Shown here one piece after another: positions 17,795-25,252 of a DNA stretch of 64,000 nt (its first letter is position 1; each line of letters starts with the position of its first letter). The position numbers were made by a program, and so were the translations under genes. Location of the stretch: assembly GCF_000721605.1 (NCBI RefSeq), contig NZ_JOIZ01000009.1:1-64000 (forward strand), read 5' to 3'. Below the pieces are notes generated by a model. The model was not told the DNA's origin, did not search any database, and worked only from the letters and a program-made list of their open reading frames with translations. The stretch comes from Streptomyces sp. NRRL S-37 (GTDB lineage Bacteria > Actinomycetota > Actinomycetes > Streptomycetales > Streptomycetaceae).

Positions 17795-19407
17795 CGGTCC
17801 ATGACCATGAGAAGTCCGTTCCCACCGGTGCCCCGCTGCTGACGGTCGAGGGTCTGACCGTTCGCCGTGCCCTCGACGGCGCCACCGTCCTGCCGCCGGT
17901 CGGCCTCCGCGTCGGTCCGGGGCAGGTGCTGGCCGTCACCGGCGTGTCCGGCGCCGGTAAATCCACGCTGCTGCGCGCCCTGCTCGACGTCCTCCCGGAC
18001 GGACTGCACCGCGCGGCGGGCACCGTGTGCTGGCGCGGTGCGGCCGTGCCGCCCGGCGGGGAGGCACGGCGGTGGCGGCGTGCCCGGTGCGGCTGGCTGG
18101 CGCAGGACCCCGGCGCGGCCCTCAATCCGCTGTGGCGCGTGGACCGGCTGATCGGCGAGGAGTTCACCGGTGACGCCGCCGCCCGCGCCCGGCGGGTGGA
18201 GACCCTGATGCGCCGACTGGGCCTTCCGCCCGGGCTCGCCTCCCGGCGGGCGGGGGAACTCTCCGGTGGCCAGGCCCAACGGGTCGCCCTGGCCCGGGCC
18301 CTGTGCGCCGGTCCGGAACTGCTCGTCCTGGACGAACCGACCTCGGCACTGGACCGCGCGGCGGCCGACCTGGTGGCCGAAGAGGTGCGGTCCCGCCGTG
18401 GGAGCCCCGGCCGGTGCGTCGTCCTGGTCACGCACGATGCCCGGCTGGCCGCGGAGCTGGCCGACCGGACACTGGTGCTCGCCGCCGGCACGCGCCCGGT
18501 CTCCGGTACGGACGCCGGTGCGCGGCACACGGCACGTGCGACCGCCACCGTACGCGGACGGATGACACGCGCCCCGCGGAAGGAGCCGCTGCGTCCGGCC
18601 GCCGATCCCGCGCCGGCACGGGCCGGGCGTCCGCCCCGCACGGCGGTGGACCCCGACCCGTCCCCGGCGCCCGTGCTGTCGGCGCGGGGTCTGACCCTGC
18701 GGACCCCGGACGGCACACCGCTGCTCGACGCCGGAGACCTGGACCTGCCGGCGGGCGGCTGGCTGGCCGTCACGGGACGGTCGGGCAGCGGGAAGACGAC
18801 CCTCCTGCACGCCCTCACGGGCCGCCGCCCGCCGGCCGCCGGGCAACTCCTGCTGCACGGGCGCCCGCTGCCCGCCGGGACCCGCTCACGTGACCGGCGG
18901 ATGCTGCGCGCCGTCCAACTGGCCGGACAGGACACGGTGTCGGAACTCAACCCGGCGCACACCGTCGGCCGAGCGGTGGCCCGGCCGCTGAAGGTCTTCC
19001 ACGGCACGACCGCGGCGGCCGGGCGGGAACGCGTACGGGAACTCCTCGAAGCCGTGGGCCTTCCCGCCGAGCTGGCCGGCCGCGGACCGGCGGAGCTCTC
19101 CGGCGGCCAGCGCCGCAGGGTGGTCCTCGCCCGGGCGCTCGCCGCCGGGCCCGACGTGCTGCTGCTGGACGAGCCCACCGCGGGTCTGGACCCGGACTCG
19201 GCACGACTCGTCCTCGACCTGCTGGACCGGCTGCGGGCGGACGGCCCCGCCGTCCTGACCGTCACCCACGACGCCGGCACGGCCGCCCGCGCCGACCGCG
19301 TCCTCCACCTGACCGGGCGCCGCCTGACCCCGCGACCGCACACGACCTCCGACCACCCCCTCGACGAGAGAACGGAGCACTCCGGTGTCCGACCACACGA
19401 CGGCTGA
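17791..19407 (+). CDS. Fused dual ABC ATPase (DppD-DppF type)
   Basis: The protein has 538 residues with two complete nucleotide-binding domains. Domain 1 has Walker A GVSGAGKST near residue 55, signature LSGGQAQR near 157 and Walker B LLVLDEPTSALD. Domain 2 has GRSGSGKTT near 332, LSGGQRRR near 435 and VLLLDEPTAGLD. A Pro/Arg-rich linker of about 60 residues joins them. Peptide/nickel importers usually encode these as two proteins, so this is a natural fusion powering the preceding permeases. The first domain's Q-loop region and both H-loops (THDA) look intact, so both sites should be catalytic. The 3' end overlaps the next gene by 23 bp. Confidence 0.9.
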   Translation: MTVHDHEKSVPTGAPLLTVEGLTVRRALDGATVLPPVGLRVGPGQVLAVTGVSGAGKSTLLRALLDVLPDGLHRAAGTVCWRGAAVPPGGEARRWRRARCGWLAQDPGAALNPLWRVDRLIGEEFTGDAAARARRVETLMRRLGLPPGLASRRAGELSGGQAQRVALARALCAGPELLVLDEPTSALDRAAADLVAEEVRSRRGSPGRCVVLVTHDARLAAELADRTLVLAAGTRPVSGTDAGARHTARATATVRGRMTRAPRKEPLRPAADPAPARAGRPPRTAVDPDPSPAPVLSARGLTLRTPDGTPLLDAGDLDLPAGGWLAVTGRSGSGKTTLLHALTGRRPPAAGQLLLHGRPLPAGTRSRDRRMLRAVQLAGQDTVSELNPAHTVGRAVARPLKVFHGTTAAAGRERVRELLEAVGLPAELAGRGPAELSGGQRRRVVLARALAAGPDVLLLDEPTAGLDPDSARLVLDLLDRLRADGPAVLTVTHDAGTAARADRVLHLTGRRLTPRPHTTSDHPLDERTEHSGVRPHDG

Positions 19408-20767
19408 ACACACCGGCCGGATCACGGACCTGCTGGCCGCCCATCCCTGGGTGGCCCGGGCCCGCCCCGCCCCCGACGGCGGCGTCCGGGTCGTCCCGCA
19501 CCCGGACGCCGTGACCGCCGCACCCGAACCGGGCCCCCTGATGCGCGAACACCTCGAACAGTGGGCCGAGGTCTACGAGTGGACGTACGAGACGGCCGAG
19601 GGCCGGCACGCCGACGACCTCGACCTGTCCGGATGGCGGGCCTCGGACACCGGGGCACCGCTGCCCGAAGCCCACATGCGGGACTGGGTGGACCGCACCG
19701 TGGACCTCGTCCTGGCCCAGCGCCCGAGAAGGCTCCTGGAACTCGGCTGCGGCACCGGTCTGCTCGCCCACCGCCTGCACCCGCACCTGGACGGGTATGC
19801 CGGCACCGACGTCGCCCAGGTCGCGGTGGACCGCCTCGCCGCCGCCGGTCTGCCCCGCACCGCGTTCGTCCGGGCCGCCGCCCACGAGACGGCCGCGCCC
19901 CGGGTGCGGGACGCCATGGACGCCGCTTTCGGCCCCGGCGCGGACCCCGACTGCGTGCTGTTCAATTCGGTCACCCAGTGCTTTCCCGACCTGGCCTACC
20001 TGACCACCGTCCTGCACGGGGCGCTGTCGGCGGTCGAGGACGGCGGCACCGTGATCGTGGGGGACATCCGGCACTCCGGCCTGCTGCTCGACCACTTCGG
20101 GCGGCTGGAACGGGTCCGCGACCCCGAGGCGGACGGTACGACGATCGCCGCGAGGGCCGCGGCCGCCGCCGAGGCGGACGAGGAACTGTCCTTCACGCCG
20201 GCGGCCGTCGCCGCGGCGGTCGCCGCCCAGCCCCGTCCGGTCCGCATGGGCGTGCACGCCCGCACCATGGCCGAGGACACCGAACTCACCCGCTACCGCT
20301 ACGACATCGTCCTGCGCGTCGGCCCGCACACCGGCGGACCGGGGGCCCGGCGCGTGCGCCGGACACCCTGGGACGGACACCGGGGGAGCGATGTCCGGCA
20401 AGTGCTGCGGGACGCGCTCGCCGACGCTCCCGTGGTCGTCCACGGCATCCCCAACGCCCTGCTCCACGACGTCCCCGGGGCGGTGACCCCGTACGCCCTG
20501 CGCGAGGCACTGCGGGGAGCGGACGCAGCCGTCCTGCTCGACGTCGCCGACCCGCGCGTGCTGGCCGTGGCGGCTCCCGCCGACTGCGCGCCCGCCGCGG
20601 CCGAGGACCTCCTGGCACCCTCCGGCCCGCTCGCCCACGAGCCGTTCCCCCTGTTCGTCCGGCGCCGTCTGCCCGAGGTGCTGCGCGACCACCTGCGCCG
20701 GACCGAGCCGGACACCGTGCCACCGGCGATCATCGTGGTGGACGCCGTCGAGGACGGCCGCGCGTGA
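19385..20767 (+). CDS. Free-standing NRPS-type methyltransferase with an A-domain remnant
   Basis: The protein has 460 residues. It matches the methyltransferase normally inserted between motifs A8 and A9 of adenylation domains (as in PchF-like proteins): EQWAEVYEWTYE near residue 58, then RDWVDRTVDLVL, SAM motif I LLELGCGTGLLAHRL near 118, and FNSVTQCFPDL near 197. The end, LRDHLRRTEPDTVPPAIIVVDA, resembles the A-domain tail normally reading LRDHLRRTLPDYMVPAAFVVLDA, but no A core or A10 lysine is present. I infer an excised domain that now acts in trans on a PCP-bound intermediate, as an N- or C-methyltransferase. The GTG start has GGAG upstream and lies inside the end of the ATPase gene. 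Confidence 0.82.
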   Translation: MSDHTTAEHTGRITDLLAAHPWVARARPAPDGGVRVVPHPDAVTAAPEPGPLMREHLEQWAEVYEWTYETAEGRHADDLDLSGWRASDTGAPLPEAHMRDWVDRTVDLVLAQRPRRLLELGCGTGLLAHRLHPHLDGYAGTDVAQVAVDRLAAAGLPRTAFVRAAAHETAAPRVRDAMDAAFGPGADPDCVLFNSVTQCFPDLAYLTTVLHGALSAVEDGGTVIVGDIRHSGLLLDHFGRLERVRDPEADGTTIAARAAAAAEADEELSFTPAAVAAAVAAQPRPVRMGVHARTMAEDTELTRYRYDIVLRVGPHTGGPGARRVRRTPWDGHRGSDVRQVLRDALADAPVVVHGIPNALLHDVPGAVTPYALREALRGADAAVLLDVADPRVLAVAAPADCAPAAAEDLLAPSGPLAHEPFPLFVRRRLPEVLRDHLRRTEPDTVPPAIIVVDAVEDGRA

Positions 20768-22182
20768 ACGGCGCACTCACCGACGAGAGCCTCACCGGGC
20801 TGCCCGGCGTGACGGACTGGCAGCTGGTGCGCGGCGGCGGGCGGGACGCCCTGCTGGTGACGGGCCCGCCTCCGGCGGCGCGCCCGTCGTCCGGTCCCGG
20901 CCGGGACGACGCCCGCGCCGCCGGCCGGGCCGCGGACACCGGTGACGCCGCCGTCCGCGGTACCGTCCTGACCGTTCTCCCGGCACTGATGCGGCAGCTC
21001 GACGAGACGGCGCTGCTGACGATGGCCCGGGTACTGGACCGGACCCGTCTGTTCCGCGACGGCGGCCGGCCCCGCACCGACGAGATCCTCGAAACCCTGG
21101 CGGTCGCACCCCGGCACGCGTGGATCGTACGGCGCTGGCTGCGCACCCTGACCGCGGAGGGCCGGCTCCGGCTGGACGCGGCGACGGGCCGCCACCACTC
21201 CCTCGCGGTGCCGGACCGCCGCGACTACGCCCGGGCCCTGCGCGAGCTGGACGGCGCCTGCGCGGGGCTGGGTTACCCGGCCTCCATGACCCGCTTCTTC
21301 CGGGCCGCGGCCGAACGGCTTCCGCTGCTGCTCCGGGACCGCGCGTCCTTGCAGGAGGTTCTCTTCCCCGACGGGGAGACGGACACCGCGCAGGGCAACT
21401 ACCGCGACAGCGTCCCCAGCCGCTGGGCCAACCACGCCGCCGCGTCCCTGATCGCCGGTGAGTCCCGCCGGACGACGTCGGCTCCCCTGCGCGTCCTCGA
21501 AGCGGGCGCCGGCGTGGGCGGCACCACCGGCACCGTCCTGGAGGCACTCGGCGACACGCCCGTCGACTACCTGTTCACGGACGTCTCCCCGTTCTTCCTG
21601 CGGACGGCCAGGGACATCTTCGGTGACCGCCCCGGCCTGCGGCACGCCCTGTTCGACATCCAGGCCGATCCGCTCGAACAGGGCCTGGAGCCGGAATCCC
21701 AGGACGTCGTCCTGGCGGCGAACGTCCTGCACAACGCACGGCACGTCGGACGCTGTCTGGCGGCCCTGCGGGAACTGCTGGCGCCCGACGGGCTGCTGGT
21801 CCTCGTCGAGTCGTGCCAGGAGCACTACCAGGCGCTCACCTCCATGTACCTGCTGATGTCGCCCGCGCCCGGCGAACAGGAGTGGTTCACGGACCTGCGG
21901 GCCGGCCAGGACCGGGTCTTCCTCACCGCCGGGGAATGGGCACGGCAACTGGACGCGGCGGGCTTCGACCCGCTGCCCGCCCTGCCGCACGAGGAGCATC
22001 CCCTCGCCGCGGCGGGCCAGCGCGTCATCGCCGGCCGTGTCAGGTCACACGGCGCCCGACCGGATCCCGGCCGCGTCCGTGCCGCGCTCGCCGGCCGCCT
22101 TCCCCCTGCCCTGTCCTTGCCACGGATCCACGCCGTGGACGACGTCATCCGCCCCACCGACCCGACTGGAGCCCCCTGTTGA
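20764..22182 (+). CDS. Free-standing PKS-type methyltransferase
   Basis: The protein has 472 residues and starts with GTG overlapping the previous stop codon. The N-terminal half has a winged-helix-like helper region (VAPRHAWIVRRWLRTLTAEGRL near residue 115) and LQEVLFPDG near 198. This is followed by a SAM fold with VLEAGAGVGGTTGTVLEAL near 244, FTDVSPFFLRTARDIF near 275 and VLAANVLHNARHV near 318. This layout is that of the C-methyltransferase domain embedded in HMWP1 and related hybrid PKSs. That domain is missing from the PKS in this operon, so this protein likely supplies it in trans, methylating the ketide carbon or a thiazoline carbon. The exact position is not predictable. Confidence 0.85.
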   Translation: MNGALTDESLTGLPGVTDWQLVRGGGRDALLVTGPPPAARPSSGPGRDDARAAGRAADTGDAAVRGTVLTVLPALMRQLDETALLTMARVLDRTRLFRDGGRPRTDEILETLAVAPRHAWIVRRWLRTLTAEGRLRLDAATGRHHSLAVPDRRDYARALRELDGACAGLGYPASMTRFFRAAAERLPLLLRDRASLQEVLFPDGETDTAQGNYRDSVPSRWANHAAASLIAGESRRTTSAPLRVLEAGAGVGGTTGTVLEALGDTPVDYLFTDVSPFFLRTARDIFGDRPGLRHALFDIQADPLEQGLEPESQDVVLAANVLHNARHVGRCLAALRELLAPDGLLVLVESCQEHYQALTSMYLLMSPAPGEQEWFTDLRAGQDRVFLTAGEWARQLDAAGFDPLPALPHEEHPLAAAGQRVIAGRVRSHGARPDPGRVRAALAGRLPPALSLPRIHAVDDVIRPTDPTGAPC

Positions 22183-24191
22183 CCCCCGCATCCGCATCCG
22201 AGCACATCGCCGGGCAGACCTCGGCCGACCTGGTCGACGCCGTCCGCGCCGTATGGGCCGACGCCCTGGAGACCGACCTGGCCGCCGTACCGGCGGACGC
22301 CAGCTTCCTGAGCCTGGGCGGCGACTCCGTCCTGGCCGTCCGCATGGCCGCGATGCTCCGCAAACGGCTGGGCACGCCGCTGGCACTGGCGGACGTCCGC
22401 GTCGAACAGAGCGCCGCGCAGCTCGCCGCCCTCGTCCACGAACGCAGTACCGGATCGGGAACGGGTGCCCTGCGCCCACTGCCCCTGGACCTGCGCCGAC
22501 GCGAGGACCCGGACGCGCCGTTCCCGCTCCTGCCGCTCCAGCAGGGCTACTTCGTGGGCCAGCAGGACGCCTGGGAGCTGTCCTATCGCTCCGCACACCA
22601 CTACGTGGACATCGGGCTGGAGGACATCGACGCCGACGAAGCCCCCGAGGCGCTGCAGGACGCCCTGGAGCGCCTGGCCGAGCACCAGGCCGTCCTGCGG
22701 GCCCGCATCCTGCCCGACGGCCGGCAGCGCATCCTGCCCCTGGACGACCCGGAGGCGGTACCGCGGCTCCGGGTCACCGACCTGCGCGACGCCGACGAGG
22801 AGACGGCCGCGGCCCGGCTCGCGGAGACACGCCACGAGATGAGCACCGAGGGCCCCGACCCGTCCCGGGGCTGCGGTCTGGACATGCGCCTGACGCTGAT
22901 GCCCGGCGACCGCGCCCGGCTGCACTCCTCGACCAGCCTGCTGATCATCGACGGATGGTCCTCCGGGGTCTTCTACCGCGACCTGTTCGCCCTGGTCTCC
23001 GACTACAACGCCGTCCTCGCGCCCCTGGACATCGACTACGGCGACTACGTGACGACCTTGCGGGACCTGCCCGGCACCGAGGCGTGGCAACAGGACCGCG
23101 ACTGGTGGTGGGACCGTCTCGACGACTTCCCGCTGCCGCCGGCCCTGCCGCTGGTGGCCGACCCCGCCGAGGTGCGCCCCACCCTGATGGGCACCCGGCA
23201 GGCGGTGCTCGACCCGGAGCGCTGGTCGCAGCTGCGCCGACTGTGCACCGAACACGAGGTGACCCCGTCCGCGGCGATGTTCGCCGCCTTCGCCGCCGCC
23301 GTCGCCCGGGCCTGCGGCCACCGCCGCTTCCTGCTCAACACCCTCCAGCTGAACCGGCTCCCGCTCCATCCCGACGTGTCCCGCCTGGTGGGAGCCTTCT
23401 CCTCCACCATGCTCCTGCCGGTCGACCTGCCGGAGGTCCCCGTCTTCGCCGACCTCGCCGGCCGCGCCCAGCAGGACATCGGCGACGCGCTCGCCCACAA
23501 CCTGATCACCGGCGTGGAGGTCTCCCGGGAACTGGGCCGCCGCCGGGGCACCCACCGTCCGGTGGCACCCGTCGTCTTCCAGTCCACCCTGGGCGTGGAC
23601 GCGGCGCTGGGCAGCGAGGTGCCCCAGGAGGCAGGACCGCTGGGCGCGATCGACCTGCTGAGCCACCATCAGCAACTGCGCACGCCCCAGGTGGCCCTGG
23701 AGGTGCGGCTGTTCGAGCTGCGCGGCGAGCTGGTGGTCGTCTTCTCGCTGGTGGAGGAACTGTTCGCGGGAGCGGACGTCGACCGGATGTTCGCCGACCT
23801 CATGACGACCGTGGAATCGCTGGTCGAACCGGACGGCTGGGCCGCCGTGGTCGAACTGCCCGACGCGGTCGACGGCGAGCAGGCCGGGCCGGCCCGGCAG
23901 GCATCCGGCCGGCGCCTGTCCGTACCCGCGGCGGCCGTCGGGGCGGAGCCGGGACCGCCCCGGGACGACACGGAACGAGCCGTCGCGGCGCACTGGCGGA
24001 AGCTGCTGGACTGCCCGGTGGAGGAGCGCACCGCCGACTTCTTCGCGCTCGGCGGTGACTCGCTGCTCGCGGTGCGGATGCTCGGGTCGTTCGCGCGGGA
24101 GGGACTGGGGCGGGTGACACCCCGCCGCTTCCTCCGGCAGCCCACGGTGGCCGGACTCGCCGCCGCTCTCCACGAACCGGACGACCGGTGA
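22179..24191 (+). CDS. Free-standing PCP-Cy-PCP NRPS protein
   Basis: The protein has 670 residues. PCP with Ser50 in LGGDSVLAV; a Cy-like domain about 110-540 recognised by FPLLPLQQGYFVGQ, LNRLPLHPDVSRLVGAFSS and PVVFQSTLG; and a second PCP with Ser628 in LGGDSLLAV. The DxxxxDxxS motif is altered to S253-LLII-D258-GW-S261, losing the first Asp. There is no A domain, so both PCPs must be charged with Cys by the NRPS encoded first in the operon, as HMWP2 does for its partners. It would supply the second Cy-PCP unit and the third PCP that the two large proteins lack. The start is TTG, overlapping the previous stop codon and preceded at seven bases by GGAG. Confidence 0.85.
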   Translation: MTPASASEHIAGQTSADLVDAVRAVWADALETDLAAVPADASFLSLGGDSVLAVRMAAMLRKRLGTPLALADVRVEQSAAQLAALVHERSTGSGTGALRPLPLDLRRREDPDAPFPLLPLQQGYFVGQQDAWELSYRSAHHYVDIGLEDIDADEAPEALQDALERLAEHQAVLRARILPDGRQRILPLDDPEAVPRLRVTDLRDADEETAAARLAETRHEMSTEGPDPSRGCGLDMRLTLMPGDRARLHSSTSLLIIDGWSSGVFYRDLFALVSDYNAVLAPLDIDYGDYVTTLRDLPGTEAWQQDRDWWWDRLDDFPLPPALPLVADPAEVRPTLMGTRQAVLDPERWSQLRRLCTEHEVTPSAAMFAAFAAAVARACGHRRFLLNTLQLNRLPLHPDVSRLVGAFSSTMLLPVDLPEVPVFADLAGRAQQDIGDALAHNLITGVEVSRELGRRRGTHRPVAPVVFQSTLGVDAALGSEVPQEAGPLGAIDLLSHHQQLRTPQVALEVRLFELRGELVVVFSLVEELFAGADVDRMFADLMTTVESLVEPDGWAAVVELPDAVDGEQAGPARQASGRRLSVPAAAVGAEPGPPRDDTERAVAAHWRKLLDCPVEERTADFFALGGDSLLAVRMLGSFAREGLGRVTPRRFLRQPTVAGLAAALHEPDDR

Positions 24192-24194
24192 GAA

Positions 24195-24230
24195 GGGTGT
24201 GGCGGGGGCGGTCCCGCCCCCGCCGCACCC
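24195..24230. terminator. Bidirectional terminator hairpin
   Basis: GGCGGGGGCGG (24201-24211) and CCGCCCCCGCC (24214-24224) form a perfect 11-bp stem with a 2-nt loop. GGGTG and CACCC extend it on either side. It sits between the converging NRPS operon and the flavoprotein gene and should end both transcripts. Confidence 0.8.
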
Positions 24231-24235
24231 GGGTC

Positions 24236-25159
24236 TCAGCCGCCCAGGCCGGCGTCCTCGCGGAAGAGCTCCTGGTCGAGCCAGACCGCGGCACGTGCGC
24301 CGTCGGCGGCACCGGTGATCACGAAGGTGAGGGCGTCGGGCAGGGCCTCCAGCCGGGCGGTGTCACCGGCCGCGTACACGCCGGGCACGGAGGTGCGCTG
24401 GAACTCGTCCACCCGCACGCAGCCGTCCGGGAGGACCGCGCATCCCAACCGCTCGGCCAGCGGGGAGTGCTGACGGGTGGGCGCCCGGTGGTAGACGCCC
24501 TGACGCTCGAGCACCCGTCCGTCGGCGAGGACCAGGCGGACGGCCCCTTCTTCCCCCTCGACGCGGGTCACGGCTGTTTCCTCCACGGCGATCCCGGCCT
24601 CGGCGAGACGGCCCGCGGCCTGCTCGGGCACCGGGTGACCGTCGGTGCACACGATCACGTCCTCGCTGAACCGGTCGGCCACGTAGAGGGCCTGCATGAC
24701 CTGCGGCAGCTCGTGCCCCAGGACGGCCAGGCTCATCCCGCTGGTCTCCCAGCCGTGGCAGAACGGGCAGTGGTACACCCCTCGGCCGAACAGCGCGGAC
24801 AGGCCCTCCACCCGCTCGTCGAGCACGTCCACCTGACCCGTGGCGAGGACCAGCTTCCGGGTCCGCTCCACGGTGCCGTCGGCCAGCGTCAGGGTGAACC
24901 CTTGAGGCTCGGGCGCGGCGGCGGTGACGGTCGCCTCGCGTACGGCCACGTTCGGGTAGGCGGTGAGCTGTTCCCGGCCTATGCGGCGCAGCTCGGCGGG
25001 CGGAAAGCCGTCCCGGCTGAGGAACATGTGCATCCGCGCCGCGGGTGCGTTGCGCGGGCGGCCCGAGTCCAGCAGGAGGACCCGCCTGCGCTGACGCCCG
25101 GACACCAGCGTTGCGTTGAGGCCGGCGGGCCCTCCGCCCACCACGATCACGTCGTACAT
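24236..25159 (-). CDS. Thioredoxin-reductase-like flavoprotein with CxxC
   Basis: The protein has 307 residues. FAD-binding VIVVGGGPAGLNA lies at residues 5-17, a redox-active Cys131-Pro-Phe-Cys134 in YHCPFCHGWE, an NADPH-type segment around 145-160, and VPGVYAAGDTA near 273. CPFCHG(W/Y)E is also seen in fungal and bacterial dithiol oxidases such as GliT and HlmI, so it may act on small-molecule thiols rather than on thioredoxin. The neighbouring Cys-consuming NRPS and the shared Zur-like promoter make a role in metallophore maturation or redox housekeeping plausible. GGGAAGAAG precedes the ATG. The AxxG/GxGxxA dinucleotide site looks weak (VLGHELPQVMQA), so NADPH use is uncertain. Confidence 0.85.
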   Translation of the reverse strand: MYDVIVVGGGPAGLNATLVSGRQRRRVLLLDSGRPRNAPAARMHMFLSRDGFPPAELRRIGREQLTAYPNVAVREATVTAAAPEPQGFTLTLADGTVERTRKLVLATGQVDVLDERVEGLSALFGRGVYHCPFCHGWETSGMSLAVLGHELPQVMQALYVADRFSEDVIVCTDGHPVPEQAAGRLAEAGIAVEETAVTRVEGEEGAVRLVLADGRVLERQGVYHRAPTRQHSPLAERLGCAVLPDGCVRVDEFQRTSVPGVYAAGDTARLEALPDALTFVITGAADGARAAVWLDQELFREDAGLGG

Positions 25160-25197
25160 CGTCGTTACTTCTTCCCTGGTCCGTCGAATAATGACTA

Positions 25198-25212
25198 CGA
25201 TAATAATTATCA
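25198..25212. promoter_or_regulatory. Zur-like box in a divergent promoter
   Basis: CGATAATAATTATCA contains the perfect palindrome GATAAT-A-ATTATC and differs from TGATAATNATTATCA at one position. It lies 39 bp upstream of the flavoprotein ATG and 41 bp upstream of the dehydrogenase GTG, so one repressor could control both. A second A/T-rich half site, CATTTTCATC, follows directly. Confidence 0.65.
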
Positions 25213-25252
25213 TTTTCATCAACAGGATCAGCGGGAAACAGGAGGAACACCG

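Noticed and set aside
3583..24191. Identity with the coelibactin or watasemycin clusters
   Set aside because: As I recall them, those lack the KS-AT-KR PKS module and the free PCP-Cy-PCP protein and include starter-loading genes. The architecture here differs.
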